Assembly (NCBI GenBank): GCA_010094045.1
Contig: ML986922.1
Span: 1 to 26,132, forward strand
Source of the DNA: Lojkania enalia
Taxonomy: Eukaryota > Ascomycota > Dothideomycetes > Pleosporales
DNA length: 26,132 nt
Direction of reading: 5' to 3'
The translations under genes and the position numbers were made by a program. This document shows positions 10,623 to 21,644 of the stretch, in pieces (positions within the stretch are counted from its first letter, which is position 1; each line of letters begins with the position of its first letter). The notes below the pieces were generated by a model, which was given only the letters and a program-made list of their open reading frames with translations, was not told the origin of the DNA and did not search any database.

Positions 10623-13600
10623 AGGAGGAGATAGATTATAAGGCGGGTCTTCTTTCTAAAGTAGAGTTGCCTCCTATAATATAGCTAATATTATTTAATT
10701 CTACTATTCTATCTCTAGATTTTCTTTACAAATTTAGGTTTTATAATATATCTATAATACTATAAAGCTAAGGTTTTCTTCTAATTTCTAGGTATTATTC
10801 TATAGGTTCCTGTATTTATCTATTTCTAACTATTTTATTAGATAGTACTATTTACTATTTTATATTTTATATCTTATTATTCTCTTAACTTCCTATTTCT
10901 AATCTTCTCTATATACGTCTGTATTATATACTACTAGTTTAATATTTTAAGGTACCTTTTCTATAAGTACGATATAGAAGGTTAGATAGATTTTTATAGT
11001 TGTAAATAATTTAAGTTAATAGTTTATAGATAATATTTGTTCTTTAATCTTATATAGTCTAATTTTAATAGAGTTTAGTTTACTACTTAGTTATTTACTT
11101 TAAATATTTTATCTTAGTAGCTAAACTTTTTCTCCCTTCTTAAAGTAAAGAGGTTATTTATATTTCTTATTATAGTATTTTTTTATAGTATATTATAGAA
11201 ACTAGAGATCTTTTTTTAATAAGTTTTATATTTGTTAAATAATCTTAACTTATTCTTATACTTAGAGTACCTATAATACTACTTTAATTAGGGTATTATA
11301 TATTTTTAATTTATACCTATAGTTTACTATAAATAGTAATACTCTAGTTATACTATTAGTAGTAGTATTATCTAATTATTTTATTAGTAGTTAAGGTAGT
11401 ATTTTAGGTATTATTCTACTATTTAATTTATTTATTCTATTTACCTATCTATTTATAAATAAAATACTATAGATAGTTTATATTTAATTTCTAATAAGTT
11501 TATAATTATCTACTAAAACTTTAAAGTAAACTTAGTATTTTAGTTTATAATTATCTTCTAGGGTACTCTATATTATACTACAATCTATTTTAAGAAGATA
11601 TTTACAACTTATTCTACTAATAATACTTTATTATAAGGGATAAAGTAGATGTATTTTATAAGTCTATTTATAATTATTATAATAGAGTTATATACTTCTC
11701 CTTTTAGTTAGTCTTTTAACTTTAGTAGTTTAACGATAAAGTCTATAGTAACTTCTATTTATAGTCTAGTTAGCGTTTCTAGGTTTTATAATAATCTATA
11801 AGGTATATATCTATTAGATTTATTCTATTAATAGTTTATATATTCCTATAGCGTATTTTTTATCTATTCTCTTATTTTAGGAAAGTAGAATCCCCTAAGA
11901 ATTTATTCTAGCGTTTTTTTAGTTCTTTAGTATCTATAAATAGAGGCTTTATAGAATTACCTAATAAATTCTTTTCTAACTTTAGCTAGTATATAGATTT
12001 AATTATAGATATATAGTAGTCTATCTATCTATTCTAGTTCTTATTTTTAGAGTTCTTCGGGTATCCTATCTATTACTAATCTAATTAATATTATCTAGTT
12101 TACTTTTTTAGTAATAGTTATTACTGCGAGTTATAGATAATTATATACTATACTTCTATCTTATTATTTTCTTAGTAGTATAACTATAGTTCCTTTCTCT
12201 TACTTATATTCTAGTAGTCTACTTAGTACGTCTACTCTTTAGTTCTATTTTCCGCTAATATAAATAATCTTAAAGTTAAATATAGCTAGTTTTTATAACT
12301 ATCTAACCTATTTAGGGGTAAGAGTTTTAGTAGTAAGAAAGGTAGTAAGATTTTTATAATCGTAATAGACTTTAGTTTACTATTTTACTCTTTATAAGTA
12401 TATATACTATTCTTTAAAGTATACTATAATAGCTAGAAGTTCTTAGTTATATATATTATAGTTTATCTCTACTAGTATAAGTTTTCGTAAGTAATATACT
12501 ACTAGATATTGTTTTCTATTATAGATTTATATAAGGATTCTAGCTATTCTTATTCCTAATATATTAGTTTCTATAAAAGCTTTCTTTTCTAGATTATAGA
12601 GTTTTAGTACCGGTTCTTACTAAAATTGTTTCTTAACTTCTTAGAAGGCTTTTTCTTATTTATTCCCCTATATAAAGGTAATATCTTTCTTTAATAGTTA
12701 AGTTAGAGGTATAGTTATATTATTCTAATTATTAATAAAGGTTTAATAAAAGTTATAAAATCCTATAAAGGATTAAATATCTTTAACTAATTTTAGGGTT
12801 AGCTAGTCTCTAATTACTACTAATTTATTTAAGTCTATTTATAGTTGTTCTAATTTAATAATAAATTCTAAATAATCTATTTTTATAGTATAGAATTTAT
12901 ACTTTCTTACTTTAAGATATAGTTTTACTACTTATAATACGCGTAGTACATATTTAATATATTTCTTATATTCCTATTTTATTTTTAAATATATAAGAAT
13001 ATTATCTAAATATACTATATAGAATTGTTTAAGGTAGAGTCTTAGTACCTTATTAATTCGTTTTTAGAAGGTAGCTAGTATATTAGTAAGTCTAAATAGT
13101 ATAACTAGGTATTTAAAGAGTTCTCTTTTTATTCTAAATACTATTTTCTATTTATCTTCTTCTTTAATATAGATTTAATAGTATACGTTCTAGATATCTA
13201 ATTTTATAAAGATAGTAGCTTCTCTTAATTAGTTTCTTAAATTACAAATAAATAGTAAAGGATATTAATTCTTAATTATAATATTATTAAGGGTACGATA
13301 ATTAATATATATTTATAGGTTGGTTATTTCTTTCTTATCTATAAAGAGTATAAGGTATACTACTAGTAAGTTTAATTCTCTAATTATTCCTTTTTTTAAG
13401 TGTTCGTCTATATATTATTTTAGAGTCTCTATTTCCCTTAGTATTAGGCTATATATTAGTCTATATCCAGATTCTTTTTCTAGTTATAGTTTAATTTTAT
13501 AATTATATTCTCTATATTTAGGTAGGTATTATAGTAGTTTTTAAAGTTATTTTATTAAATATTAGTATTCTTTAAGTATACTATATAATATATTTTCTAT

Positions 13601-14050
13601 TAGGAATAATTCTTTTACTACTTCTTTTACTATTACAGCAAGTTATTTCTTAATTAGTTAGCTAGAGTTTTTAAGGATAATTTATCCTGTTTACTAATTT
13701 ATCTAAAAGTTTTCTTTTCTTAACTATAGAGTTTCTAGGATAATATTATAGTTGGTAATTTTTATAATTTAGAATATTTATTCTTATTAGGTTATTCCTA
13801 GAATTTTAAACTCTCCTAGTTCTATAGTATATATAACTTTCTTCTAGAAATCTTTCCCTTCTATAGTTTAAATTATATAAGGTCGTTCTAGTTATATTAT
13901 AAATATTTCTTTTCTAGTAATATATTTACTAACTATAAAATTCTTTATTACTCTACTATTAATAAGTATATATACTTTATAGCTGTAGTACTATCTAGGT
14001 ATTATAAGGTAGTATTCTCCTACGTTTTTATATAACTAAATTATCTTAAA
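10623..14050 (-). pseudogene. gypsy2 pol relic: protease, RT, RNase H, integrase
   Basis: Minus strand, read through stops. Protease is near 13921-13990, with Leu-Ile-Asn-Ser-Arg-Val-Ile-Lys-Asn-Phe-Ile as a relic of a LxDSGATxNFI box (Asn-Ser-Arg at 13952-13960). The RT region spans about 12850-13420, with the Y-L-D-D box at 13001-13012 now Tyr-Leu-Asp-Asn. After it come 'KAFxEVKxxF' and an RNase H segment with 'VVYYxRKL' and 'NYNIYxxELLAI' (about 12260-12700). The integrase (about 11300-11960) shows Thr-Ile-Asp-Phe-Ile-Val-Lys-Leu, then a mutated ISDR-type segment, then a QTER-type segment, which hold the three acidic catalytic positions. Many TAG/TAA codons and lost acidic residues make it dead. 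Confidence 0.88.
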
Positions 14051-15144
14051 CTAGTAAACTATTACTTCTTTTATAAATATATATTTCGGATATTTCTATT
14101 CTAGATATTTATACTATAGCCTTCCTCTAATATATACTTTAAATAATAGAGGTTTAAGTTTAAGTACTATATAGTTTTAGGTTTATTTAGTAACTTCCTA
14201 TTCTATTATAGTTTCTTACTTTATAATGTTTTCTAGTATTTTATCTTTATTTAGTTGTCTTAGCTATATACCTATATTTTCTTTTCTTCTTTAATAGGCC
14301 TTATACTATCGTTTAATATATAATATCTATACTATCTTAAAATATACTAGATAGTATTAGTTTATATAGGAGTTATTATCTTTTCTAACCTAGTAGTTCT
14401 ATTCTTATTTATATTATAATACCTTTAGTATCTAATATTTTACTAGTACTTCGTTTCGTAAAAAAGCTACTGCTTTCTATATTATATATATAGTCTTATT
14501 CTAGTCTATTATACTAAAGTACCTTTCTACTACCTTTATAGTTTCTATCTATTTTTAGAAGTATAAGAAGTAGATTTCTCTAGGATAGGTATTTTACTAT
14601 TCTTTGTAAACGTTAATAATATCTTATTCTAGTCTATTCTTATCGTAGAATTTTATAGGTAGTTTATTTTATAGAGTAGTTATAAAAGCTAGTATTCTCT
14701 ATTTATATTTAATTATTCTTTATCAGTATATAGAATATACTCTAGATATTAGTTTAGGTATTAGTACTCTAGTAGTAGCTTCTTTTATTTATAATAGGAT
14801 GTTTATTTCTTTATCTCTATCTAATATTTTCTAAACTTCTTCTAGCTATCTTTTTATATATTCTTATATTACTGTAAGTTATATTCTCTTCTAAAGCTAA
14901 TATTCTATAGTTTTTTTAAGTTGTTAGTATATTTAATACTTATTATTATTATAGAAGGACTAGTATAAGGTTCTATATTCTATAGTTATAGCTAGTTTTT
15001 CTTTACCTACTTCCTACAGTTTATCTTCTATAAGCTAGTTTCTTCTTTCTTTCTTTTTACTTTAATATTTCTTTACTATATATCCTAGTTTTTAATAATT
15101 ATAACACTTAATATCTTTTTTCTAAATCTTCTTTTCTTAAGTTA
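14051..15144 (-). pseudogene. gypsy2 gag-side region with CCHC zinc-knuckle relic
   Basis: At 15065-15106 the minus strand reads Cys-Tyr-Asn-Tyr-stop-Lys-Leu-Gly-Tyr-Ile-Val-Lys-Lys-Tyr. Restoring RIP changes in principle gives the exact C-x2-C-x4-H-x4-C spacing of a retroviral-type nucleocapsid knuckle, followed by a Lys/Arg-rich stretch. The roughly 1 kb between this and the protease has a followable frame but no domain I recognise. That distance is longer than usual for gag-protease, so there may be a rearrangement. Upstream gag and the 5' LTR are absent. Confidence 0.55.
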
Positions 15145-17541
15145 CCTATCTAATATAAGGCGACGAATTAGGCCCGATTCGTAATAGATTAGGTATAGTA
15201 CTATAGCGCTATACTTAAAATAGGTTGTTAAAAGGGGGCGATTCGTCTAACTGTTACCCCCCCGATTTATTTACAACTAGTACTCTAACCCTAATACTTT
15301 ATATATAAAAACTATTTAGTAGAGTTTATTTATTCTACTTATAATACTATATTATTACACCCGTACTAGTATAGAGCTATAATAAGGCTAGAAGGATATA
15401 GTTCTACTAAGATATATAAACGCTCGAACCGAGGGCGTAATACTATATTTATAGTAGAAAGACCTGTATATAAGTAAGTAGAATAGCGCTATTACTAGAG
15501 GATATTAAAAACTATCTCTACTATCTACCCGAGTACTGCGTTCTAATATATAAGGAATATATAACTGCTATATTAAATATTAATATATATTTACAGTACT
15601 ATTATAGTATAATAATAGAATAGAGGAGGGTAATCGTCGAGTATACTTGTTAGTAGCTAATTAGACTAGTAAAGGACGTTTAGCTACCCGCACCGTTTAG
15701 GCAACTAATACTAGAATTAAGAAAGCTGCTAAATAGGTTTTAGTATAAGTAATCTAGATACTATATTACTATTAATATTAATATACTATATATATATCTA
15801 AAAAAGAAATATAAGTAGGTATAGATAGACGATAAAAGTAGGCTCTATTAGAAGGTTAAGGTATAGATATTCTTTTAGGCTGGCAGGTTACAGTAATATT
15901 TTATTATTAATATAGGCAGCTATAACTATAAACTAGCTATTTTCTATATAAAGGCCAATATTATATATAATTAGTTAGCTAGGTTTAAGCTTACGAAGTA
16001 GAAGGAAGAAGAAAAGGTATAAGTTATAAATGCGGAGGTAGTAAAGACTAATAAGACTAGATAGTTTAAGTAGATAGAGTAGCTAAAGTATTTAGCGAAG
16101 TAGAATCGAGTATATCTTATATATCAGATCTAGCTATCTAACTAAAGTAAGGTAAAATTTTAGTAGGCGGCAAAGCTGGTTAAACTATTAGTTAAGTAGA
16201 GTATTAGAGGGTTATTATTACTTATATAAGAGATAAAACGGTAGTTTAAAAGCGCTTAGTAATATAAAGTAGATAGACGTCTACTTACTTAACTATAGAA
16301 CTTTAAGAGTTAGGTAGTATACGCTAGCTATATTATTAAGTTTATCTACTACTTTCTCTATATTATTGTTAACAAAGAAGCTTAAGCTATATAGTTTAAC
16401 TATAGTAGTAATAGCGATAATAGTAATAATAATAGTATAGTATTAGATAATAGCGCAAGTTCTAGGTCTAGTAGAGTTAGAAGTAGTACTAATAGTAATA
16501 ATAATAGTAATAGCAGCCCCTATTATAAGTACTATAAGAAGAAAGAAATAGATTAAATAGAAGACGTGCGTAAGCTATTCTATTAGTAAAATAAATAGAA
16601 GGAACTAGTAATAGTATTATAGGTTATATTAGATAGGAATAGTAAAGATACTTAGCTTAGAGTACTACTAGATATACTTATATTATTTATTTTTTAATTA
16701 ATAGGCGATTGGCTGTTTAGTAGTAGGCTTATCTATTTTCTTATTATACTAGAGATCGACGTTAAGATAGACTACTTATATATAGTAAAGAACTACTTAT
16801 ATATACTAGCTAGCGTAGTATACTACGTATACATGCTAGGTGTAGAAAAGCTACTTCTAGTAGTAGAGTATAACAAACAGATAGATAAGAACTAGAAGTA
16901 TTTTCTACTTATATAGTAGAAGTTTCTAGCTAATAGATTATTTAGTTTAATAAGTAAGATAATTAGCTTACTAGCATATAAAAAGTTTATTATACTAATA
17001 GCTAATAATTTAGGTAACACTTACTAGTTAAAGAATAAAAAAACGTTCTATCTTAATAGCCGGCTAATCTATATTAGCTAGTTCTATAAGATAGTATAGG
17101 ATATAGTAGTTAAGGTAGAGGAGATACTCTAGTAGGAGCTGTATTAAACAGCTAGAGCTAAGAACTAGTTTACTATCCGGCTAGAGTAGCTTATTAATAA
17201 TATTACATTTATATAGTAGGGTATATCTTTTATCTATTATTATAATAATCGGCTTAATAATAAGCTTAAGTAGATACTTATTTAGGCTAGATAGATAGAA
17301 GCTAGTTAGCAGCTCTAGTTAAAAGACGGCTTATAGAGTAAGTAGTAGATAAAGTAGTACTTATAGTAGGTAGATCGCTTTTTAGAACTACTAATAATTA
17401 GTATATATATAACTTTAAGGTAGTCTAGATAAGAGTTAGAGATTATAATAATATAGTATTATAATAGAGTACTATAAAACTATAATATTTTTATAGTAGA
17501 CGGATAGATTATAATAGTAGTCTACTATTATAAATCGCAAT
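15145..17541 (+). pseudogene. TLH-type unit R3, 3'-truncated
   Basis: It starts at CCTATCTAATATAAGG and runs colinear with R6 to the equivalent of about 23720, ending in AAATCGCAAT-CCTA where the next head begins. It holds the palindrome-rich head (about 320 bp), the OrsD-like N-terminal half and the first part of the recombinase-like region. The helicase part is absent. RIP is clearly weaker than in R2: CGAACCGAGGGCG and similar GC-richer patches survive. Stops are still frequent throughout. Confidence 0.9.
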
Positions 17542-17686
17542 CCTATCTAATATAAAGTAATAAATTAGGCCCGATTTATAATAGATTAGGTATAGTACTA
17601 TAGTACTATACCTAAAATAGGTTGTTAAAAGGGGGCGATTTATCTAACTATTACCCCCCCGATTTATTTACAACTAGTACTCTAAC
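17542..17686 (+). repeat. isolated 145-bp TLH head unit
   Basis: Only the first 145 bp of a TLH unit are present. It begins CCTATCTAATATAAAG, ends at CTCTAACC, and is immediately followed by the full head of R4. The break lies inside the telomere-like CTAACCCTAA motif of the head. It contains a 30-bp perfect palindrome at 17586-17615. Confidence 0.9.
17586..17615. repeat. 30-bp perfect palindrome in the TLH head
   Basis: The sequence TTAGGTATAGTACTA followed by its exact reverse complement spans these positions. The same site occurs in all heads with one to three differences (for example GCGC in one arm in R3, R4 and R6), so RIP may have perfected an older imperfect palindrome of a repeated CTATAGCG-like core. 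Confidence 0.85.
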
Positions 17687-19947
17687 CCTATCTAATATAA
17701 GGCGACGAATTAGACCCGATTTATAATAGATTAGGTATAGTACTATAGCACTATACCTAAAATAGGTTGTTAAAAGAGAGCGATTCGTCTAACTATTACC
17801 CTCCTAATTTATTTACAACTAGTACTCTAACCCTAATATTTTATATATAAAAACTATTTAGTAGAATCTATTTATTCTACTTATAATACTATATTATCGC
17901 ACCCGTACTAGTATAGGGCTATAATAAGACTAGAAGGATATAATTCTACTAGAATATATAAACGCTCGAACTGAGGGTATAATATTATATCTATAGTAGA
18001 AAGACCTGTATATAAGTAAGTAGAATAGTACTATTACTAGAGGATATTAAGAACTATCTCTACTATCTACCCGAGTACTATATTCTAATATATAAGGAAT
18101 ACGTAACTACTATATTAAATATTAATATATATTTACAGTACTATTATAGTATAATAATAGAGTAGAGGAGGGTAATTATTAAGTATACTTATTAGTAGCT
18201 AATTAGACTAGTAAAGAACGTCTAGCTACCCATACCATTCAGGCAACTAATACTAGAATTAGAAAAGCTGCTAAATAGGTTCTAGTATAAGTAATCTAAA
18301 TACTATATTACTACTAATATTAATATACTATATATATATCTAAAGAAAAAGTATAAGTAAGTATAAATAGGTAATAAAAATAAGCTCTATTAAAAGGTTA
18401 AGGTATAAATATTCTTTCGAGCTAGCAGGCTATAGTAATATTTTATTATTAATATAGGTAGCTATAATTATAAGCTAGCTATTTTCTATATAGAGGCTAA
18501 TATTATATATAATTAGTTAGCCAGGTTTAAGTTTATAAAGTAGAGAGAAGAAGAAAAAGTATAGATTATAGATGTAGAGGTAGTAAAGACTAATAAGACT
18601 AGGTAGTTTAAGCAGATAGGGTGGCTAAAATATCTAGTAAAGTAGAATCGAGTATATCTTATATATTAGATCTAACTACCTAACTAAAATAAGGTAAAAC
18701 TTTAGTAGGTAGCGAAGCTGGTCGAGTTATTAGTTAAGTAGAGTATTAGAGGGTTATTATTACTTATATAAGAGATAAGATAGTAGTTTAGAAGCGCTTA
18801 GTAATATAAAATAGATAGGCGTCTACTTGCTTAACTATAGAACCCTAAAAGTTAGATAGTATATACTAGCTATATTATTAAGTTTATCTACTACTTTCTC
18901 TATATTATTACTAATAAAGAAGTTTAGGCTATATAGTTTAACTATAGTAGTAATAGCAATAATAGTAATAATAATAGTATAAGTTCTAGGTCTAATAGAG
19001 CCGGAAATAGTATTAATAGTAATAATAATAGTAATAGTAGCCCCTATTATAGGTACTATAAGAAGAAAGAAGTAGATTAGATAGAAGACGCGCGCGAGCT
19101 ATTCTATTAGTAAAATAAATAGAAAGAACTAATAATAATACTATAAGTTATATTAGATAGAAATAGTAAGGATATTTAGTTTAGGATACTACTAGATATA
19201 CTTATATTATTTATTTTTTAATTAATAGGCGATTAGCTATTTAGTAGTAAACTTATCTATTTTCTCGCCGTATTAGAGATTAATACTAAAATAGACTACT
19301 TATATATAGTAAAGAACTACTTATATATACTAGCTAGTATAGTATATTATATATATGTACTAGATATAGAGAAGCTACTTCTAGTAGTAGAGTACGATAA
19401 GTAGATAGATAAGAACTAGGAGTATTTTCTACTTATACAGCGGAAGTTTCTAGCTAATAGATTGTTTAGTCTAATAAGTAAGATAATTAGCTTACTAGTA
19501 TATAAGAAGTTTATTATACTAATAGCTAGTAATTCAGGTAATACTTACTAGTTAAAGAATAAAAAGACGTTCTATTTTAACAGCCGGCTAATTTATATTA
19601 GCTAGTTCTATAAGATAGTATAAGATATAGTAGCTAAGGTAGAGAAGATATTCTAGTAGGAGCTGTATTAAATAGTTAGAGCTAAAGACTAGTTTACTAT
19701 CTAGTTAGAGCAGTTTATTAATAATATTATATTTATATAGTAGAGTATATCTTTTATCTATTATTATAATAATCAGCTTAATAATAAGCTTAAGTAGATA
19801 CTTATTTAGGCTAGGTAGATAGAAACTAGTTAGTAGTTCCAGTTAAGAGACAGCTTATAGAATAAGTAGTAGGTAAAGTAGTATTTATAGTAGGTAGATT
19901 ACTTTTTAAAACTACTAATAGTTAGTATATATATAACTTTAGGACAG
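17687..19947 (+). pseudogene. TLH-type unit R4, 3'-truncated
   Basis: It begins at CCTATCTAATATAAGG and is colinear with R6 to the equivalent of about 23600, ending ACTTTAGGACAGCC, where the R5 head begins. Relative to R3 and R6 it lacks about 18 bp after the Asn/Ser-coding tract near 18980, which keeps the frame. It encodes the OrsD-like half and stops just where the recombinase-like segment starts. Stops of RIP type occur throughout. Confidence 0.9.
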
Positions 19948-21321
19948 CCTATCTAATATAAAGTAACAAATCAGGCCCGATTCGTAATAGATTAAGTATA
20001 GTACTATAGCGCTATACCTAAAATAGGTTGTTAAAAGGGGGTAATTCGTTTAACTGTTACCCCCCTAATTTATTTACAACTAGTACTCTAACCCTAATAC
20101 TTTATATATAAAAACTATTTAGTAGAGTCTATTTATTCTACTTATAATACTATATTATCGCACCCGTACTAGTATAGAGCTATAATAAGGCTAGAAGAAT
20201 ATAGTTCTACTAGAACGTATAGACGCTCGAACCGAGGGCGTAATACTATATCTATAGTAGGAAGACCCGTATATAAGTAAGTAGAATAGTACTATTACTA
20301 GAGGATATTAAGAACTATCTCTACTATCTACCTAAATACTATATTCTAATATATAAGAAATATATAACTACTATATTAAATATTAATATATATCTATAGT
20401 ACTATTATAGTATAATAATATAATAGAGGAGGGTAATTGTCGAGTATACTTATTAGTAGCTAATTAGACTAGTAAAGGATATCTAGCTGCCTATACTATT
20501 TAGGTAACTAATACTAAAATTAGAAAAGCTACTAAATAGGTTCTAGTACAAGTAATCCAGATACTATATTACTACTAATATTAACGCGCTATATATATAT
20601 CTAAAGAAGAAATATAAGTAGATATAGATAGGCGATAAAAGTAGGCTCTATTAGAAGGTTAAAGTATAGATATTCTTTTAGACTGGCGGGTTATAGTAAT
20701 ATTTTATCGTTAATATAGGTAGTTATAACTATAAGCTAGCTATTTTCTATATAAAGGCTAATATTATATATAATTAGTTAGCTAGGTTTAAACTTATAAA
20801 GTAGAGGAAAGAAGAAAAAGTATAGGTTATAAATACGGAGGTAGCGAAAACTAATAAGACTAGGTAGTTTAAGCAGATAGGGTAGCTAGAATATCTAGTA
20901 AAATAGAATTAAGTATATCTCGCATATTAGATCTAACTATCTAACTAAGGTGAGGTAAAACTTTAGTAGGCGGTAAAGCTAGTTAAACTATTAGTTGAGT
21001 AGAATATTAGAGGGTTATTATTACTTATATAAGAGATAAGATAGTAGTTTAGAAGCGCTTAGTAATATAAGATAGATAGGCGTCTACTTACTCGACTATA
21101 GAACCTTAAGAGTTAGATAGTATACACCAGCTATATTATTAAGTTCGTCTACTACTTTCTCTATATTATTACTAATAAAGAAGCTTAAGTTATATAGTTT
21201 AGCTATAGTAGTAACAGCGATAATAGTAATAATAATAGTATAGTATTAGATAATAGCGCGAGTTTTAGGTCTAGTAAAATTAGAAATAGTACTAATAGTA
21301 ATAATAATAGTAATAGCGGCC
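19948..21321 (+). pseudogene. TLH-type unit R5, strongly 3'-truncated
   Basis: The shortest body in the array: head plus the N-terminal OrsD-like part, ending within the Asn/Ser tract at AATAGCGGCC-CCTAT, where the R6 head starts. The full unit reads AATAGCGGCCTCTATTATAAG at this place, so the break point itself carries a CCTAT-like sequence. RIP is moderate. Confidence 0.9.
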
Positions 21322-21644
21322 CCTATCCGATATAAGGCGACGAATTGGGCCCGATTCGTGATAGATTAGGTATAGTACTATAGCGCTATACCCGAAATAG
21401 GTTGTTAAAAGGGGCTGATTCGTCTAACTATTACCCCCCTGATTTATTTACAACTAGTACTCTAACTATAATACTTTGTATACAAAAACTATTTAGTAGA
21501 GCCTATTTATTCTACTTATAACGCTGTATTATTATACCCGTACTAGCGTAGAGCTATAATAAGGCTGGAAGGATATAGTTCTACTGGGACGCACAGACGC
21601 TCGAACCGAGGGTATAATACTATATCCGCAGCAGGAAGACCCGT
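21322..21644 (+). promoter_or_regulatory. head / presumed 5' flank of TLH unit R6
   Basis: About 320 bp shared by every unit upstream of the coding frame. It starts CCTATCCGATATAAGG. It contains inverted arms ACGAAT...ATTCGT, an imperfect version of the 30-bp palindrome, and GGGG...CCCCCC arms. At about 21461-21473, CTCTAACTATAATAC replaces the CTCTAACCCTAATAC seen in R3 and R4. By position it should hold promoter and 5' leader, but no promoter element is certain. The TATATATAAA run of other copies reads TTTGTATACAAA here, so it is likely a RIP product. Confidence 0.6.

Larger units (their letters stand above)
9724..15144 (-). mobile_element. Ty3/gypsy LTR retrotransposon relic 'gypsy2', 5'-truncated
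   Basis: On the minus strand the order is CCHC knuckle (about 15100), unassigned gag-side region, protease (about 13950), RT (about 13000), RNase H (about 12300-12700), integrase (about 11300-11960), coding tail, polypurine tract and 3' LTR (9724-10068). The 5' LTR and the first part of gag are missing: the element stops at 15144, exactly where the head of TLH unit R3 begins. It is a different family from gypsy1 (YLDN against YINN at the RT box). CA and TG are slightly more frequent than in gypsy1. Confidence 0.85.

Noticed and set aside
13320..13502. 60-codon plus-strand open frame
   Set aside because: It lies antisense to the gypsy2 RT region, whose minus-strand frame is clearly recognisable. 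It shows no family features.
15295..15312. TATATATAAA as a TATA box in the unit heads
   Set aside because: The least mutated copy (R6) reads TTTGTATACAAA at this place, so the TATA run is most simply explained by RIP.
15145..21330. LINE-type element, because units share one end and vary at the other
   Set aside because: A fixed 3' end would require the element to read on the minus strand, but the coding frame is on the plus strand. No poly(A) or simple tail is present at the fixed end, and no LINE reverse transcriptase is seen in the units.
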